The position numbers were made by a program, and so were the translations under genes. This document shows, piece by piece, positions 48,191 through 59,029 of a stretch of DNA of 64,000 nucleotides (positions are counted from its first letter, which is position 1; each line of letters begins with the position of its first letter). The notes beneath the pieces were generated by a model, which was not told the origin of the DNA, did not search any database, and saw only the letters and a program-made list of their open reading frames with translations. Source of the DNA: Jeotgalicoccus psychrophilus DSM 19085 (lineage in GTDB: Bacteria; Bacillota; Bacilli; Staphylococcales; Salinicoccaceae); NCBI RefSeq assembly GCF_000425845.1, contig NZ_AUEF01000001.1:434001-498000 (forward strand), written 5' to 3'.

Positions 48191-49453
48191 TTACTTATTG
48201 TCGTACACAATTTTACCGTCAGCAATTGTTATAACGATATCACTCGTCAACTGCTCTCCATGGAACGGTGTGTTTTTTGATTTCGATAAAAAATCATTCT
48301 TATCCAGAGTATATTCACGGTTTAAATCAATCAGTGTCAAATCAGCCGCACGGCCAGCTGCTATTTTACCGCTGTCCAATTTAAATACTTCACTCGGCTT
48401 TATCGTCATCCAGTCGACAAGCTGCTGCAGCGTAAACACACCTGTTTTAACGAGTTTCGTATAGACGAGCTGGAAGGCATTTTCAATGCCGACGATACCG
48501 AACGGTGCTGTTTCAATACCAGCAGCTTTTTCATCTTCATGATGCGGCGCGTGGTCCGTTGCGATAAAGTCCAGAGTGCCGTCTAACAGTCCTTCAATCA
48601 GCGCTTCTCTGTCATCTGTACCGCGGAGCGGCGGATTCATTTTGAAGTTCGGGTCTTTTTCGGTTATATCATTTTCATCCAGTACTAAATGATGCGGTGT
48701 TACTTCTGCCGTTACTTTAATGCCGGCACGTTTAGCATCGCGAATGACCCGGACGCTTTCTTTTGTCGACACATGACAGACATGATAGTGGCAGTCTGCC
48801 GCTTCAGCGAGCAGTACGTCTCTCGCGATCTGAGTCGATTCTGTAATTGCCGGAATGCCTTTGACACCGAGCTTTTCACTCGTCTTGCCTTCGTGGATTG
48901 CTCCGCCGTAAATTAATGTGTTTTCTTCAGTATGTGCAACGATTGCCATATCAACTTTTGCAGCAGCCTGCATTGCACGGTACATCATATCTGCACTCTG
49001 TACTCCTACACCGTCATCGGTAAAAGCAAATGCTCCCTCAGCTTTTAGAGCTTTAAAATCAACGAGTTTCTCACCTTTTAAACCGGTCGTAATCGACACA
49101 TACGGCAGAACTTTAATCACTGCATCTTCTTTAATTTTATTATTTAAATCGCGGAGTATTTCAGGTGTATCAATAATTGGATTTGTATTAGGCATCGGAC
49201 AGATTGTCGTAAAGCCGCCGCATGCTGCAGCGTTAGTCCCCGATTTAATCGTTTCTTTATGTTCAAAACCGGGTTCTCTTAAGTGAACGTGTACATCGAC
49301 AAGGCCTGGTGTTAATAACAGGCCGGTGCAGTCGATAATGTCCATATCAGCATTAAGATTCTGTCCGACTTCAGCAATTTTACCGTCTTTAATTAAAACA
49401 TCTGAGATTTCTTCTTTATTATTGAGTAACAGCGTAGCGTTTTTCAAAAGCAT
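48191..49453 (-). CDS. pyrC: Dihydroorotase
   Basis: Zinc amidohydrolase cyclising carbamoyl aspartate. HVHLREPG provides the metal histidines and ATDHAPH the catalytic aspartate. Start at 49453 ([10 protein letters not shown]) gives 420 residues, with a GGGAGC site, overlapping the pyrB 3' end by 35 bp. Confidence 0.95.
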   Translation of the reverse strand: MLLKNATLLLNNKEEISDVLIKDGKIAEVGQNLNADMDIIDCTGLLLTPGLVDVHVHLREPGFEHKETIKSGTNAAACGGFTTICPMPNTNPIIDTPEILRDLNNKIKEDAVIKVLPYVSITTGLKGEKLVDFKALKAEGAFAFTDDGVGVQSADMMYRAMQAAAKVDMAIVAHTEENTLIYGGAIHEGKTSEKLGVKGIPAITESTQIARDVLLAEAADCHYHVCHVSTKESVRVIRDAKRAGIKVTAEVTPHHLVLDENDITEKDPNFKMNPPLRGTDDREALIEGLLDGTLDFIATDHAPHHEDEKAAGIETAPFGIVGIENAFQLVYTKLVKTGVFTLQQLVDWMTIKPSEVFKLDSGKIAAGRAADLTLIDLNREYTLDKNDFLSKSKNTPFHGEQLTSDIVITIADGKIVYDNK

Positions 49454-50342
49454 TGTTGTTGCTCCCTTCCCCATCAAGTACTGATTCTAATATACTCATA
49501 CGCATAAACACGCCGTTTGTCATCTGTTCAAATATGACACTCTTTTCGCCTTCAACCACTTCGTCCGTAATTTCAACGTTGCGGTTTAACGGAGCAGGGT
49601 GCATGATCAGTGCGTCGGGCTTCATATTGTCCATGCGTTCTTTGTTCATGCCGTACAGCGCGTTATATTCTGCCTTCGGCATTTTTGAATATGCTTCGTG
49701 ACGTTCATGCTGAACGCGGAGCAGCATTATTACATCTGAGATTTCAACTGCTTCATCGATTCCGATATACGGTATGTTCAGCGTGTTATCCTGTAATTCA
49801 ACAGGTCCTGAGAAGTATACTTCCGCACCCATTTTAGTCAGCGCTTCTGCATTCGATTTTGCAACACGCGAATGTTTGATATCACCGACAATTGCTATTT
49901 TAAGTCCGCATAACTGTCCTAAATTTTCATAAATTGTCATCATATCGAGAAGTGACTGTGTTGGATGTGAACCGCTGCCGTCACCGCCGTTTATAATCGG
50001 AATGTTGAGGTGTTCGAGTTCTTCATAATACTTATTATCCGGATGTCTCACTACTAATGCATCTGCACCGATTGCTTCCAGTGTTTTGCATGTGTCGTAA
50101 AGTGTTTCCCCTTTAGATACCGAACTTGTCGATACATCGAAGGGCAGGCGTTCAACGTTAAGTTTTTTCTCGGCCATTTCAAAACTGAGTTTTGTGCGCG
50201 TCGAGTTTTCATAAAACAGATTGACAACTGTTTTATCGTTTAGCTTCATAACCGGTCTGCCATTTTTAATGTCGATTGCTCTCGTAATTAACGCTTCGAT
50301 TTCTTTCGGAGTGACATGTTCCATAGATAATAAGTTTTTCAT
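49419..50342 (-). CDS. pyrB: Aspartate carbamoyltransferase catalytic subunit
   Basis: First committed step of pyrimidine synthesis, from carbamoyl phosphate and aspartate. Carbamoyl-phosphate motif STRTKLSFE at 50-58 and HPTQSLLD near 128. 307 residues; no regulatory pyrI, as normal in Firmicutes. It immediately follows pyrP. Confidence 0.96.
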   Translation of the reverse strand: MKNLLSMEHVTPKEIEALITRAIDIKNGRPVMKLNDKTVVNLFYENSTRTKLSFEMAEKKLNVERLPFDVSTSSVSKGETLYDTCKTLEAIGADALVVRHPDNKYYEELEHLNIPIINGGDGSGSHPTQSLLDMMTIYENLGQLCGLKIAIVGDIKHSRVAKSNAEALTKMGAEVYFSGPVELQDNTLNIPYIGIDEAVEISDVIMLLRVQHERHEAYSKMPKAEYNALYGMNKERMDNMKPDALIMHPAPLNRNVEITDEVVEGEKSVIFEQMTNGVFMRMSILESVLDGEGSNNNAFEKRYAVTQ

Positions 50343-51650
50343 TTATTTCGTCTCCCTCTTAGGTAAAATTAGATTTAGAATAATTCCTGCTACTGCAGCG
50401 AGTGCCATTCCTTCCAGGTTGAAGGGAATATTGCCTATCGTGAAGTCTAAATGTGCTTTACCGATCCCGATGACTAAAATCACAGAGGCAATAACCAGGT
50501 TGCGTTTGTTGTCAAAATCAATTCTAGCGTCGATCAGCATGCGGAGTCCGCTTGCTGCGATAATACCGAACAGGAGTATGGACACACCGCCCATAACCGG
50601 TGATGGAATGCTCTGAACCACTGCCGTAAACTTGCCGACAAAACCGAGTATCACTGCGAGCACCGCTGCCCCTCCGATTACCCAGACACTGAAGATTCTC
50701 GTGATGGCGAGCACCCCGATGTTTTCACCGTAAGTAGTTGTCGGCGGACCCCCGATTGTACTTGCAAACATCGTTGCGACACCGTCACCGATAATCGAGC
50801 GGTGAAGTCCTGGTTTCTTAAAGAAGTCGCGCCCGACTATTTTATTGATAACCATCTGGTGTCCGATATGCTCTGATATTGTGACAAAGACGATTGGCAG
50901 CATTACCATGAAGAGTCCAAGGTTCATTGCCGGTGTATAATCCTGATAAGGAATGTACAGATCTGGCAGCACAAACCAGCCCGTAGTTTTAATTAGTTCA
51001 AGGTCTACTATGCCAAACAGCAGTGCTGTGGTGTAGCCTCCGACGATACCGATTAAAATCGGAATTAAACCGAGCACGCCTTTAAGGAAAATTGAAGCCA
51101 GTATTGTAATCGTGAGTGTTATCAGTGCAACTGTAATGTAGGTCATGCTGTAACCTTCCTGATTGCCTGAGTCCGTGTACATTGCCATATCTACAGCGAC
51201 TGGGGCCAGCCCAAGGCCGATTACCATAATGACCGGTCCGACGACTATCGGCGGCAAGAGGCGGATAATCCATCCTGTTCCGGCGAGCCGGATAACCAGC
51301 CCGATCAGAACATACAGCACACCGCTGAAGAACAGCGCTGTCAGTACTTCTCCAAGTGTATTTGCGCCAAGTGCGATAGTAATTGGAAGTATAAAGGCAA
51401 AACTTGAACCAAGGTATGCAGGAATCTGCCCCTTAGTAATTAAAATGTAAAGGAGTGTTCCGATTCCGCTTGCAATCAGTGCCGCACTTACCGGCAGGCC
51501 TGTCAGAAACGGCACCAGCACAGTTGCTCCGAACATTGCAAACAAATGCTGTGAGCTTAGCAGTAATCCTTGAAAAAATTTCGGTCTGTCATGTACATCG
51601 AGTTCAGGCTCTACTGAGCGTTCGTAAATCTCATCTTCAAACTTTGCCAT
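50343..51650 (-). CDS. pyrP: Uracil permease (NCS2 family)
   Basis: Membrane uracil transporter with about 12-14 hydrophobic segments in 435 residues. NCS2 motifs include SEHIGHQMVINKIVGRDF and GGPPTTTYGENIGVLAITRI. It lies 19 bp after pyrR and is under the same attenuator. Confidence 0.94.
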   Translation of the reverse strand: MAKFEDEIYERSVEPELDVHDRPKFFQGLLLSSQHLFAMFGATVLVPFLTGLPVSAALIASGIGTLLYILITKGQIPAYLGSSFAFILPITIALGANTLGEVLTALFFSGVLYVLIGLVIRLAGTGWIIRLLPPIVVGPVIMVIGLGLAPVAVDMAMYTDSGNQEGYSMTYITVALITLTITILASIFLKGVLGLIPILIGIVGGYTTALLFGIVDLELIKTTGWFVLPDLYIPYQDYTPAMNLGLFMVMLPIVFVTISEHIGHQMVINKIVGRDFFKKPGLHRSIIGDGVATMFASTIGGPPTTTYGENIGVLAITRIFSVWVIGGAAVLAVILGFVGKFTAVVQSIPSPVMGGVSILLFGIIAASGLRMLIDARIDFDNKRNLVIASVILVIGIGKAHLDFTIGNIPFNLEGMALAAVAGIILNLILPKRETK

Positions 51651-51669
51651 CTTCCAATCTCCTTTTTAT

Positions 51670-52191
51670 TTAAAGTATAGTAACGCTTGTTTCCTGATCG
51701 ACTTCTTCTACTTTTACTGATACTTTTTCTGTTTTCGATGTCGGAATGTTTTTGCCGACGTAATCAGGTCTGATTGGCAGTTCTCTGTGTCCTCTGTCAA
51801 CGAGTATTGCGAGCGATATTGTTGTGGGTCTTGCTGTGTTCAATATTGCATCAATCGCCGCTCTTATTGTGCGTCCTGTTTCAAGTACATCATCGACGAT
51901 GACCACGCTCATATTCGTAAAGTCTGTATCCACGACGACTGACTTGTCCGCCTTGATATCTTCCGGGCGGTCATCTCTGAAGCCGCTGATGTCAATCGTG
52001 CCGGTCGGCAGTTTCACACCTTCTATTTCTTCGATGCGTTCCTGAATGCGCAGTGCGAGGTGCTCACCGCGTGTTTTAATACCGAGCAGCACGATGTTTT
52101 CACTGCCTTTGTGTTTTTCCAATATTTCGTGCGACATGCGGGTAACTGCCCGTTTAATCTGCGCACTGTCCATAATTATTTTTGCTGCCAT
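51670..52191 (-). CDS. pyrR: Bifunctional pyr operon regulator / uracil phosphoribosyltransferase
   Basis: UMP-bound PyrR binds the pyr leader RNA and causes termination. PRPP motif [16 protein letters not shown] near residue 100 and the [17 protein letters not shown] opening are standard. 173 residues. The leader target is at 52333-52354. Confidence 0.96.
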   Translation of the reverse strand: MAAKIIMDSAQIKRAVTRMSHEILEKHKGSENIVLLGIKTRGEHLALRIQERIEEIEGVKLPTGTIDISGFRDDRPEDIKADKSVVVDTDFTNMSVVIVDDVLETGRTIRAAIDAILNTARPTTISLAILVDRGHRELPIRPDYVGKNIPTSKTEKVSVKVEEVDQETSVTIL

Positions 52192-52216
52192 TGTTAATTC
52201 CTCCAGAATTTTTGCA

Positions 52217-52383
52217 TAAAAAAATGCTCATGTCAGAAGACATGAGCATATAGTTATCCTATATTTTCGCACAGCGATTTTTACATAATCTGCCCATTCC
52301 GGCCCAGATTACTCATCATTGTGGCGTTCACGTCTTCTTAGCCTCACAGGACTAAAATTTAAAGACTTCGTATTCAATTGATT
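52217..52383 (-). promoter_or_regulatory. PyrR-responsive attenuator leader
   Basis: Minus-strand leader from about 52383 to pyrR. It holds a PyrR-binding loop AGTCCTGTGAGGCTAAGAAG (52333-52354 region), which matches the known anti-antiterminator consensus, and ends in a terminator (stem ATGCTCATGTC / GACATGAGCAT at 52224-52249, followed by seven T). Only this one attenuator was found; the pyrR-pyrP and pyrP-pyrB junctions are too short for the second and third seen in Bacillus. Confidence 0.85.
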
Positions 52384-52389
52384 GAAATT

Positions 52390-52418
52390 ATCATACCAAT
52401 AGCGTTCATTTAAGTCAA
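52390..52418 (-). promoter_or_regulatory. pyr operon promoter
   Basis: Minus-strand TTGACT (52413-52418), 17-bp spacer, TATGAT (52390-52395), placed just after the rluD stop at 52427. Confidence 0.78.
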
Positions 52419-52426
52419 GCTGTAAT

Positions 52427-53332
52427 TTATTTTTCAGCCAGACGCATTTCATCGAGTACGTCTGTGAAATATGCAGGAAGTTCTTTTTTAAACTCCATAT
52501 ACTTCTCAGTTTTCGGATGAGTGAAACCTAAAACACCCGCATGCAGCAGCTGTCCGCCGACTTCAAGCGTTTTTCTCGGTCCGTATTTTGGATCACCGGC
52601 AAGCGGATAGCCGATATATTTCATATGCACTCTGATCTGGTGCGTACGTCCCGTTTCAAGAACACATTCAACAAGTGTAAAGTTTTCGAAACGTTCAATG
52701 ACGTTAAAGTGAGTGACCGCATCTTTGCCGTCATCGACAACTGCCATATCCTGGCGTTCTTTCGGGTTACGGCCAATCGGCGCTTCTATCGTCCCGAGAT
52801 TGTGCGGAATTACGCCGTGTACAAGAGCAGTATATTTTCTCGTTACTGACTTTTCAACGAGCTGTTCTACTAAATGACGATGTGCTACATCGTGTTTAGC
52901 GACCATCAGAAGTCCTGATGTGTCTTTATCGATACGGTGAACGATACCCGGACGCAATTCACCGTTAATGCCTGACAGGTTGTCGAGCTGCCCCATCAGT
53001 CCATTAACCAGTGTGCCCGACGCATGTCCTGCCGCCGGGTGAACGACCATGCCGCGGTCTTTGTTAACGACTGCAACATCATCGTCTTCATAGACGATAT
53101 CAAGATTTAAATCCTCAGGAACAATATCCGCTTCAACGTTTTCACGTTCAAGCAGTTCAATATTGTCGTCCTCTTTTACTTTATAATTTGGTTTTACCGT
53201 TTGGCCGTTTACTGTAATGTGACCCGATTTTACGCGATTTTGTATGTCTGTACGGGATGTATCTGGAACGATACTTGCGAGTACTGTATCCAGTCTTTCG
53301 CCTGCATTTTCTTCAGTTATAATTAAATTCAT
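52427..53332 (-). CDS. rluD: RluD-family 23S rRNA pseudouridine synthase
   Basis: Pseudouridine synthase with an N-terminal S4 domain (RLDTVLASIVPDTSRTDIQ) and catalytic domain with HRIDKDTSGLLMVAK containing the catalytic Asp. 301 residues. Staphylococcal equivalents between lspA and pyrR are named RluD/YlyB; the exact rRNA target is inferred. Start overlaps lspA by 4 bp. Confidence 0.93.
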   Translation of the reverse strand: MNLIITEENAGERLDTVLASIVPDTSRTDIQNRVKSGHITVNGQTVKPNYKVKEDDNIELLERENVEADIVPEDLNLDIVYEDDDVAVVNKDRGMVVHPAAGHASGTLVNGLMGQLDNLSGINGELRPGIVHRIDKDTSGLLMVAKHDVAHRHLVEQLVEKSVTRKYTALVHGVIPHNLGTIEAPIGRNPKERQDMAVVDDGKDAVTHFNVIERFENFTLVECVLETGRTHQIRVHMKYIGYPLAGDPKYGPRKTLEVGGQLLHAGVLGFTHPKTEKYMEFKKELPAYFTDVLDEMRLAEK

Positions 53333-53808
53333 TTTTCTTCTTTACCTCTTCCCGTTATAAATACTTCGATTAACAATATAATCACGCCGATTGTAAGGGC
53401 ACTGTCTGCCACGTTAAAAATAGGGAAATCATACGTAAAAATCAGCACATCGGCGAAATCCACAACTTCCTGGAATAACAGGCGGTCGATAAAGTTACCA
53501 AGCGCACCTGCCATCAGCAGTATAATACCGACTTGCATTAATAGATTTTTTTTTGCTTCAGTCTTATAAAAATATATTAAAAATATAAGCACAGCGACTG
53601 TGATGATGTAGAAAAATGTCATTCGTCCTTCAAACATTCCCCATGCAGCACCGCTGTTGCGGTGGGAAGTGATTTTAAAAAACTCCCCTAAGACTGGAAT
53701 CGATTCCCCGAGTTCCATTCTTGTCGCTACTAAATACTTTGTCAGCTGATCTATTGCCAGTACGATTATTCCGAGGATTACCATCGGATATATTCTGTAT
53801 TGTTTCAT
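53329..53808 (-). CDS. lspA: Lipoprotein signal peptidase
   Basis: Aspartic protease in the membrane that removes prolipoprotein signal peptides. Four hydrophobic segments, catalytic Asp108 (NFIDR) and Asp135 (FNVADSAL), and the SHRNSGAAWG loop. Start ATG at 53808 gives 159 residues; a GTG one codon earlier is equally in frame. It is 3 bp from ileS. Confidence 0.95.
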   Translation of the reverse strand: MKQYRIYPMVILGIIVLAIDQLTKYLVATRMELGESIPVLGEFFKITSHRNSGAAWGMFEGRMTFFYIITVAVLIFLIYFYKTEAKKNLLMQVGIILLMAGALGNFIDRLLFQEVVDFADVLIFTYDFPIFNVADSALTIGVIILLIEVFITGRGKEEK

Positions 53809-53811
53809 CAC

Positions 53812-56550
53812 TTACTCTGCATCCACAACTTCTCGGCAGCGTGGACAAATATCATCTTCACCGTTAACTAATGCGCCAGCAGTTGAATAGTTCCAGCAGC
53901 GGTTACAGCGTTCGCCGTCAGCATGTTCAACTTTAACAGTAACAACGTCGTAAGCTGTACCGTCAGCGACTGTTTCAGCCACTTCAACCTGCGACACGAT
54001 AAAGAACTGCTCAAGATTACCGCGGATATCATCCAGATTAAAGTCCGCCGGCTGTGTCAGTGTTACTTTTGCATCGAGTGATTTACCAATCACTTTTTCA
54101 TTGCGTGCTTCTTCAAGCGCTTTATAAACGTCATCGCGGACAGTCATGAATTTCTGCCACTTCCCTACAAGTTCAGCATCCGTTTCTTCACGTTCTGGGT
54201 AAAGCTCAAGGTGAACACTTTCCTTGTCAGTGTGCGGTGTGTGCTCGTAAATTTCTTCAGCAGTGTGTACTAACACAGGGGCAAGAATAAGATTTAGTTC
54301 TTTAAGGATTTTGTACAGTACTGTCTGCAGACTGCGTCTGATTGGTGCATTTTCTGATTCGATATAAAGAATATCCTTGCCGTAATCGAGATAGAAGTTC
54401 GACAGATCGACGTTGATAAAGTTTTGTACAGTCTGGTACATCGTTACATAGTCATAACGCTCGTATGCATCAAGCATAAATGTTTTCAGTTCGTTAAAAC
54501 GGTTGTACATATATTTATCAACTTCATATAAATCTTCGTATGCCACGTTATTTTCTGCCGGGTTAAAGTCGTTGACGTTACCGAGCAGGAATCTGAATGT
54601 GTTACGAATTTTGCGGTACACTTCCGACACTTGTTTTAAAATGTCGTCAGATACACGAACATCCTCCTGGAAGTCTGATGACATTACCCACAGACGGATA
54701 ATATCAGCACCCATCTGCTGCATTACTTTTGTCGGCAGAATGACGTTGCCTAGAGATTTAGACATTTTCTTACCTTTTCCGTCCATTACGAAACCGTGTG
54801 ATAACAGTTCTTTATACGGCGAGTGACCTCTGGTTGCAACACTTGTAATTAGTGATGAGTTAAACCATCCGCGGTACTGATCCGAGCCTTCAAAGTAAAG
54901 GTCGGCAGGATACGTTAAGTTCTCTCTGTAATCCAGCACACCGCGGTGTGTTGAACCTGAGTCAAACCAAACATCCATAATATCGGTTTCTTTCGTAAAC
55001 TCTCCGTTAGGTGCACTTTCATGCGTGAAACCTTCCGGTAATAAGTCATTAGCATCCCACTCAAACCAAATGTTTGAACCGTGCTCTTCAAACAGTGACG
55101 CGACATGTTCAAGCACATCAGCATCGATGATCTCCTCACCGTTTTCGCCGTAGAAGAATGGTAACGGCACACCCCATACACGCTGGCGTGAAATGACCCA
55201 GTCTCCGCGATTTTTGATCATATTGTACATGCGTTTACGGTTCCATTCAACCTGGAACTTCGTATCCATTAACGCATTTAAAATATCTTCACGAACGCCT
55301 TCAATCGATGCAAACCATTGCGGTGTTGCACGGAAGATTACAGGTTTCTTCGTACGCCAGTCATGCGGATACGAGTGAGTGTAAAATGACAGTTTTAATA
55401 ATGCGCCGGCTTCTTTCAAATCATCTGAAATCACTTTGTTCGCATCATCGTAAAACAGTCCTTCATATTTCCCAGCCTCTTCAGTGAAAACACCTTTGTC
55501 ATCAACAGGGCTTAACACGTCAAGACCATACTGCTGACCAACTTTAAAGTCATCGTCACCATGACCTGGAGCAGTATGAACAACGCCGGTACCGGCTTCA
55601 ATCGTTACGTGGTCACCTAAAATCACTAAGCTTTCACGGTCGAATAACGGATGCTCTGCTGTAATATATTCAAGCTCCGAACCTTTAAATTCTTTCGTGC
55701 GTGTAATTTTTTCTTTGTCGAACTCAACTTCACCGGCAAATTGATCAAGCAAATCTTCTGCTACGATAAACTCTTCACCTTCATAGTTAAACTGGACGTA
55801 GTTTAAGTTTTTGTGCACAGCAAGTGCAAGGTTTGATGGAATTGTCCACGGCGTTGTTGTCCAGATGACAAATTTAACGCCTTTGTCTACAACCTCTTTA
55901 CCGTCTTTTACTTTAAATGATACGTAAATTGATGGTGATACTTTATCCTGGTATTCGAGTTCAGCTTCAGCGAGTGAAGATTCACTTGTCGGAGACCAGT
56001 AAATTGGTTTTTTACCTTTGTAAATTAAATCTTTTGCTACCATATCTTTTAAGACACGGACTTGTGATGCTTCAAATTCAGGTTTATAAGTCAGGTAAGG
56101 ATTATCCCATTCACCATCGATACCCATGCGTTTAAAACCATCGCGCTGGATATCGATTTGCGAGTTCGCAAATTCAATACATTTGTTTCTGAATTCTTCA
56201 ATAGACATCGATTTACGGTCGACACCTTTATTTGTCAATGCCTGTTCAATCGGCAGACCATGTGTATCCCAGCCGGGTACATATGGTGCGTAGAAGCCCT
56301 GCATCTGTTTGTTGCGGATAATCATATCTTTAATGATTTTGTTCAAAGCGTGGCCCATGTGCAGGTTACCGTTGGCATACGGCGGTCCGTCGTGCAGAAC
56401 GAACGGTGTATTACCTTCGTTTAATTTTAATTTCTTATTGTAAAGATCGATGTCTTCCCAGTGCTGCTGCATTTTTGGTTCTTTGTTAACTAAACCGCCG
56501 CGCATTTTAAATGCTGTTTTCGGCATTAATAAAGTGTCTTTATAGTCCAT
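53812..56550 (-). CDS. ileS: Isoleucyl-tRNA synthetase
   Basis: Class I synthetase charging tRNA-Ile. HIGH motif is HMGH at 64-67 within [20 protein letters not shown] lies around residue 595; CP1 editing domain between; C-terminal zinc knuckle CNRCWNYS ... CPRC. 912 residues is typical of the bacterial (mupirocin-sensitive) type. Regulated by the T-box in its leader. Confidence 0.97.
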   Translation of the reverse strand: MDYKDTLLMPKTAFKMRGGLVNKEPKMQQHWEDIDLYNKKLKLNEGNTPFVLHDGPPYANGNLHMGHALNKIIKDMIIRNKQMQGFYAPYVPGWDTHGLPIEQALTNKGVDRKSMSIEEFRNKCIEFANSQIDIQRDGFKRMGIDGEWDNPYLTYKPEFEASQVRVLKDMVAKDLIYKGKKPIYWSPTSESSLAEAELEYQDKVSPSIYVSFKVKDGKEVVDKGVKFVIWTTTPWTIPSNLALAVHKNLNYVQFNYEGEEFIVAEDLLDQFAGEVEFDKEKITRTKEFKGSELEYITAEHPLFDRESLVILGDHVTIEAGTGVVHTAPGHGDDDFKVGQQYGLDVLSPVDDKGVFTEEAGKYEGLFYDDANKVISDDLKEAGALLKLSFYTHSYPHDWRTKKPVIFRATPQWFASIEGVREDILNALMDTKFQVEWNRKRMYNMIKNRGDWVISRQRVWGVPLPFFYGENGEEIIDADVLEHVASLFEEHGSNIWFEWDANDLLPEGFTHESAPNGEFTKETDIMDVWFDSGSTHRGVLDYRENLTYPADLYFEGSDQYRGWFNSSLITSVATRGHSPYKELLSHGFVMDGKGKKMSKSLGNVILPTKVMQQMGADIIRLWVMSSDFQEDVRVSDDILKQVSEVYRKIRNTFRFLLGNVNDFNPAENNVAYEDLYEVDKYMYNRFNELKTFMLDAYERYDYVTMYQTVQNFINVDLSNFYLDYGKDILYIESENAPIRRSLQTVLYKILKELNLILAPVLVHTAEEIYEHTPHTDKESVHLELYPEREETDAELVGKWQKFMTVRDDVYKALEEARNEKVIGKSLDAKVTLTQPADFNLDDIRGNLEQFFIVSQVEVAETVADGTAYDVVTVKVEHADGERCNRCWNYSTAGALVNGEDDICPRCREVVDAE

Positions 56551-56757
56551 AATGATTCTCCTTTTTTATAATAAAAAGACTCTAAGCATGTTAAGGGGCG
56601 AATGACCGCGGTACCACCCTTCTTGACTGCTTAGAGTCCACTTTGTTTACTTATATTTTTATAAATCATTAGTGATTTCAAAGCGTTCATCTTTGCCGGA
56701 GCTCTCACCATCCTCCGATCGCTGCATTCCAATGAAAGTTTGCGTGTCTAATAATAC
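56551..56757 (-). promoter_or_regulatory. T-box riboswitch of ileS
   Basis: Minus-strand leader of about 205 nt. The T-box core AAGGGTGGTACCGCGG is at 56606-56621, with a terminator stem GACTCTAAGCA / TGCTTAGAGTC (56578-56638) followed by TTTTTATT. A plausible isoleucine specifier ATC is at 56674-56676 in GAAATCACT. Uncharged tRNA-Ile would favour the antiterminator and ileS expression. Confidence 0.92.
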
Positions 56758-56763
56758 ATATTA

Positions 56764-56792
56764 ATTATGCTAAATATCTTACAATTCGTCAA
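56764..56792 (-). promoter_or_regulatory. ileS promoter
   Basis: Minus-strand TTGACG (56787-56792), 17-bp spacer, CATAAT (56764-56769), immediately upstream of the T-box leader and just after the divIVA stop (56803). Confidence 0.72.
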
Positions 56793-56802
56793 TGTAAATT
56801 TG

Positions 56803-57282
56803 CTATTTTTCGGATTCGGTGCCGTCAAATTCAAGTAATCTTTCCCAGTCTTCAGTTTCCAGCAGGTCGAGCTGAGCCTGAACCAGCATTTTATAACGCG
56901 CTCTGAAGATTTTCGCCTGGCGTTTTAAATCCTCGTTATGCTGCATCATGTGATTTTCTTTCTGTCTGGCACGGCTGACGATTTGTTCGCCTTCTGTTTC
57001 AGCTTTTTGAATAATACTGTCTCCGTAATTCTGTGCGCGCTGTTTAATATCGTCGCCAGCTTTGGCTGCACTTAAAATAGCTTCCTGAATAGATGATTCT
57101 ACACTTTTGAAGCTGTTCAGATTTTCCTCACGTTCGTTCAGCATTTCTTCAAGCTGTGAAATTCTTGCGTCTTTCTTCTCAAGTTCGTCAGCAACTTCTG
57201 TTAAATGCTGTCTTACGGCCTGTTCATCAAGACCTCGGTAGACTGTTGAAAACTTTTTATTAGTTATTTCTTCTCTTCTCAA
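56803..57282 (-). CDS. divIVA: Cell division protein DivIVA
   Basis: Curvature-sensing coiled-coil protein recruited to division sites. N-terminal membrane-binding domain (EITNKKFSTVYRGLDEQAV) followed by coiled coils rich in E, K and Q; 159 residues. TTG start at 57282 is chosen because GAGGTG lies six bases upstream and a GTG at 57291 is within that site. It is the last of the division genes before ileS. Confidence 0.93.
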   Translation of the reverse strand: MRREEITNKKFSTVYRGLDEQAVRQHLTEVADELEKKDARISQLEEMLNEREENLNSFKSVESSIQEAILSAAKAGDDIKQRAQNYGDSIIQKAETEGEQIVSRARQKENHMMQHNEDLKRQAKIFRARYKMLVQAQLDLLETEDWERLLEFDGTESEK

Positions 57283-57292
57283 TCCGTTCACC

Positions 57293-58078
57293 TCAATTAT
57301 CAGTTACTATCATTACTTCAAGTCTGTATTTTCCTTTTTTCGTTTCTGCAATTTGTTCCGTTACGATAAAACGGCCAAATCCGCGTACCGAGATTATATC
57401 TCCAGTTTCTATTATAAACGAAGGCTCATCGACTATCGAATGATTCACTTTAACTTTTTCTTTTTCAACGCGTTCCTTCGACTTTGCTCTTCCCTCTTTT
57501 AAGACGAGTGAAACGATTGAGTCGAGACGGTAAGATGAACTGAGTATAGCAGCGGGCTTCATAGTCACGTTCGCGTCGATAAATTCCTGGTGAGGTATTT
57601 CCGTTAATTTCAGCGGTGCATTTTTAATTTTTGTCAGCTCTGTTTTAAACAGTTCTTTAAAAGGCTCAGTTACAGCGAATTGAATTTTATCACCGTTCAC
57701 TATATCTCCAATAATCGACCGGTCGACACCGATACTCATAATTGCACCGAGAAGATTACGGTGTGACAAGGTTACAAATTTATCGGGATAGGACACTTCA
57801 AACACAGTAACCAGAAAATCATCCTGTGAAAACTCGAAGTATTCCGGCAGCAGCATTGCCCGGAGACGCTCACGTTCCTCGTTCTTGCCCCCGCCGTAAT
57901 AATGTACCGTAATGTCCGGATAATTCCCGCTTAAACTTTCAATCATCTTCTGCTCCCGCGGATTTAAGAAATCCGTCAGCACGGCATAAAAATTATTTGA
58001 TGCCTGCTCAAATTTACTATTCAATAAAGTCAGCATTTCCCGTTCTTCGGGCCTGAAATGCTGGTAAATATCTTTCAT
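57293..58078 (-). CDS. ylmH: S4-domain RNA-binding protein YlmH
   Basis: Contains an N-terminal unknown domain, a central RRM-like fold and a C-terminal S4 RNA-binding domain (residues about 180-260, with KSKERVEKEKVKVN and GRFIV). Start at 58078 (MKDIYQHFRPEER) gives 261 residues; an in-frame extension upstream crosses a hairpin and the yggT end. YlmH has been linked to 50S-peptidyl-tRNA complexes in ribosome quality control in B. subtilis; that activity here is inferred. Confidence 0.92.
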   Translation of the reverse strand: MKDIYQHFRPEEREMLTLLNSKFEQASNNFYAVLTDFLNPREQKMIESLSGNYPDITVHYYGGGKNEERERLRAMLLPEYFEFSQDDFLVTVFEVSYPDKFVTLSHRNLLGAIMSIGVDRSIIGDIVNGDKIQFAVTEPFKELFKTELTKIKNAPLKLTEIPHQEFIDANVTMKPAAILSSSYRLDSIVSLVLKEGRAKSKERVEKEKVKVNHSIVDEPSFIIETGDIISVRGFGRFIVTEQIAETKKGKYRLEVMIVTDN

Positions 58079-58101
58079 AAAATCACACCTTAATAAAGAA
58101 T

Positions 58102-58128
58102 GGAGATATTGGCTGAACCAATATCTCC
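58102..58128 (-). repeat. Hairpin A between yggT and ylmH
   Basis: Perfect 11-bp stem GGAGATATTGG / CCAATATCTCC with loop TTCAG (minus strand), followed by ATTCTTTATT. The same stem occurs at 60459-60484 with another loop. It may act as a weak terminator or an mRNA stabiliser within the operon. Confidence 0.75.
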
Positions 58129-58130
58129 GT

Positions 58131-58436
58131 TTATGAAGCCCACATAATAAGGACTCTAAATATTTCATTCAAACCAAACTGGAACAGGTTGAAGATGATA
58201 ATTAAAATTATCGGTGATAAATCCAGAACTCCGCCTAATGGCGGTATCATGCGTCTGAACGGTTCTAAGAGCGGTTCGTAAACCTTGCCTAGAAAATCGC
58301 CGAAAGCCGATTCGCGCAAGGCCGGCAGCCAAGAAGACAGAATGTAAATAATTAAGCCCCATGTAAATATCGGCCATGCAAAGTTAAAAAACTGATAGAT
58401 GTAAATTAAAACTGTTACTATTAATGAATTATCCAA
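58131..58436 (-). CDS. YggT family membrane protein (YlmG)
   Basis: A 101-residue protein with two hydrophobic segments and the family signature YEPLLEPFRRMIPPLGGVLDLSP. YlmG genes accompany sepF in Gram-positives and cyanobacteria; a role in division or membrane-protein insertion has been suggested but is not settled. Confidence 0.9.
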   Translation of the reverse strand: MDNSLIVTVLIYIYQFFNFAWPIFTWGLIIYILSSWLPALRESAFGDFLGKVYEPLLEPFRRMIPPLGGVLDLSPIILIIIFNLFQFGLNEIFRVLIMWAS

Positions 58437-58447
58437 AATAACGCTCC

Positions 58448-59020
58448 TTACATTTCATCGAAAAACTCTTCTTTGTCAGAGATTTCACCCTCAACACCAA
58501 AGCTGTTTGGTGTACAAAGAAAAATATCCGCACCTACTTTTTGAATATCGCCTTCTAAAGCATAAACTGTTCCGCTTAAAAAGTCCACGATGCGCTTTTT
58601 TGGAACCGAATCAATTTTCGTCAGATTAACCAGTGCCGCACGGTTGCTTTTCAGCTCATCGGCAATATCCTGCGTTTCCGCAAACACTCTTGGTTCAAAT
58701 AAACATACTTTTGTATTCTGATCATTTACAGGCATTGTCCGATTCTCCCTGCTGGATTGATTATTATTTCTCTGTTCATGCTGTACTTTTTGCGCTTTTG
58801 GTGCTGCCGGTTTCGAAACCCCTTGTTTTGAACCCGTCACTTTTTTCTGGTTTTGTGCTGTCTTTTTAGGTACCGCCTCTTTTTGACGGCTATTCGGTTG
58901 TTTATTCGTATTCAGATTTGTCACTTTCGCCGGTGTTTTAGTCTGCTCTGTCTTAATATTATTAACAGGGACTTCCTCTTCGACGACAAATAAATTTTTT
59001 ATAAACTTAGTAATAGCCAT
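58448..59020 (-). CDS. sepF: Cell division protein SepF
   Basis: Membrane anchor that bundles FtsZ filaments. N-terminal amphipathic helix ([11 protein letters not shown]), a low-complexity linker of about 85 residues rich in Q, N, K and T, and the C-terminal SepF fold ([21 protein letters not shown] and [14 protein letters not shown]). Start at 59020 with GGTGAG; 190 residues. Confidence 0.93.
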   Translation of the reverse strand: MAITKFIKNLFVVEEEVPVNNIKTEQTKTPAKVTNLNTNKQPNSRQKEAVPKKTAQNQKKVTGSKQGVSKPAAPKAQKVQHEQRNNNQSSRENRTMPVNDQNTKVCLFEPRVFAETQDIADELKSNRAALVNLTKIDSVPKKRIVDFLSGTVYALEGDIQKVGADIFLCTPNSFGVEGEISDKEEFFDEM

Positions 59021-59029
59021 ATTTCTCAC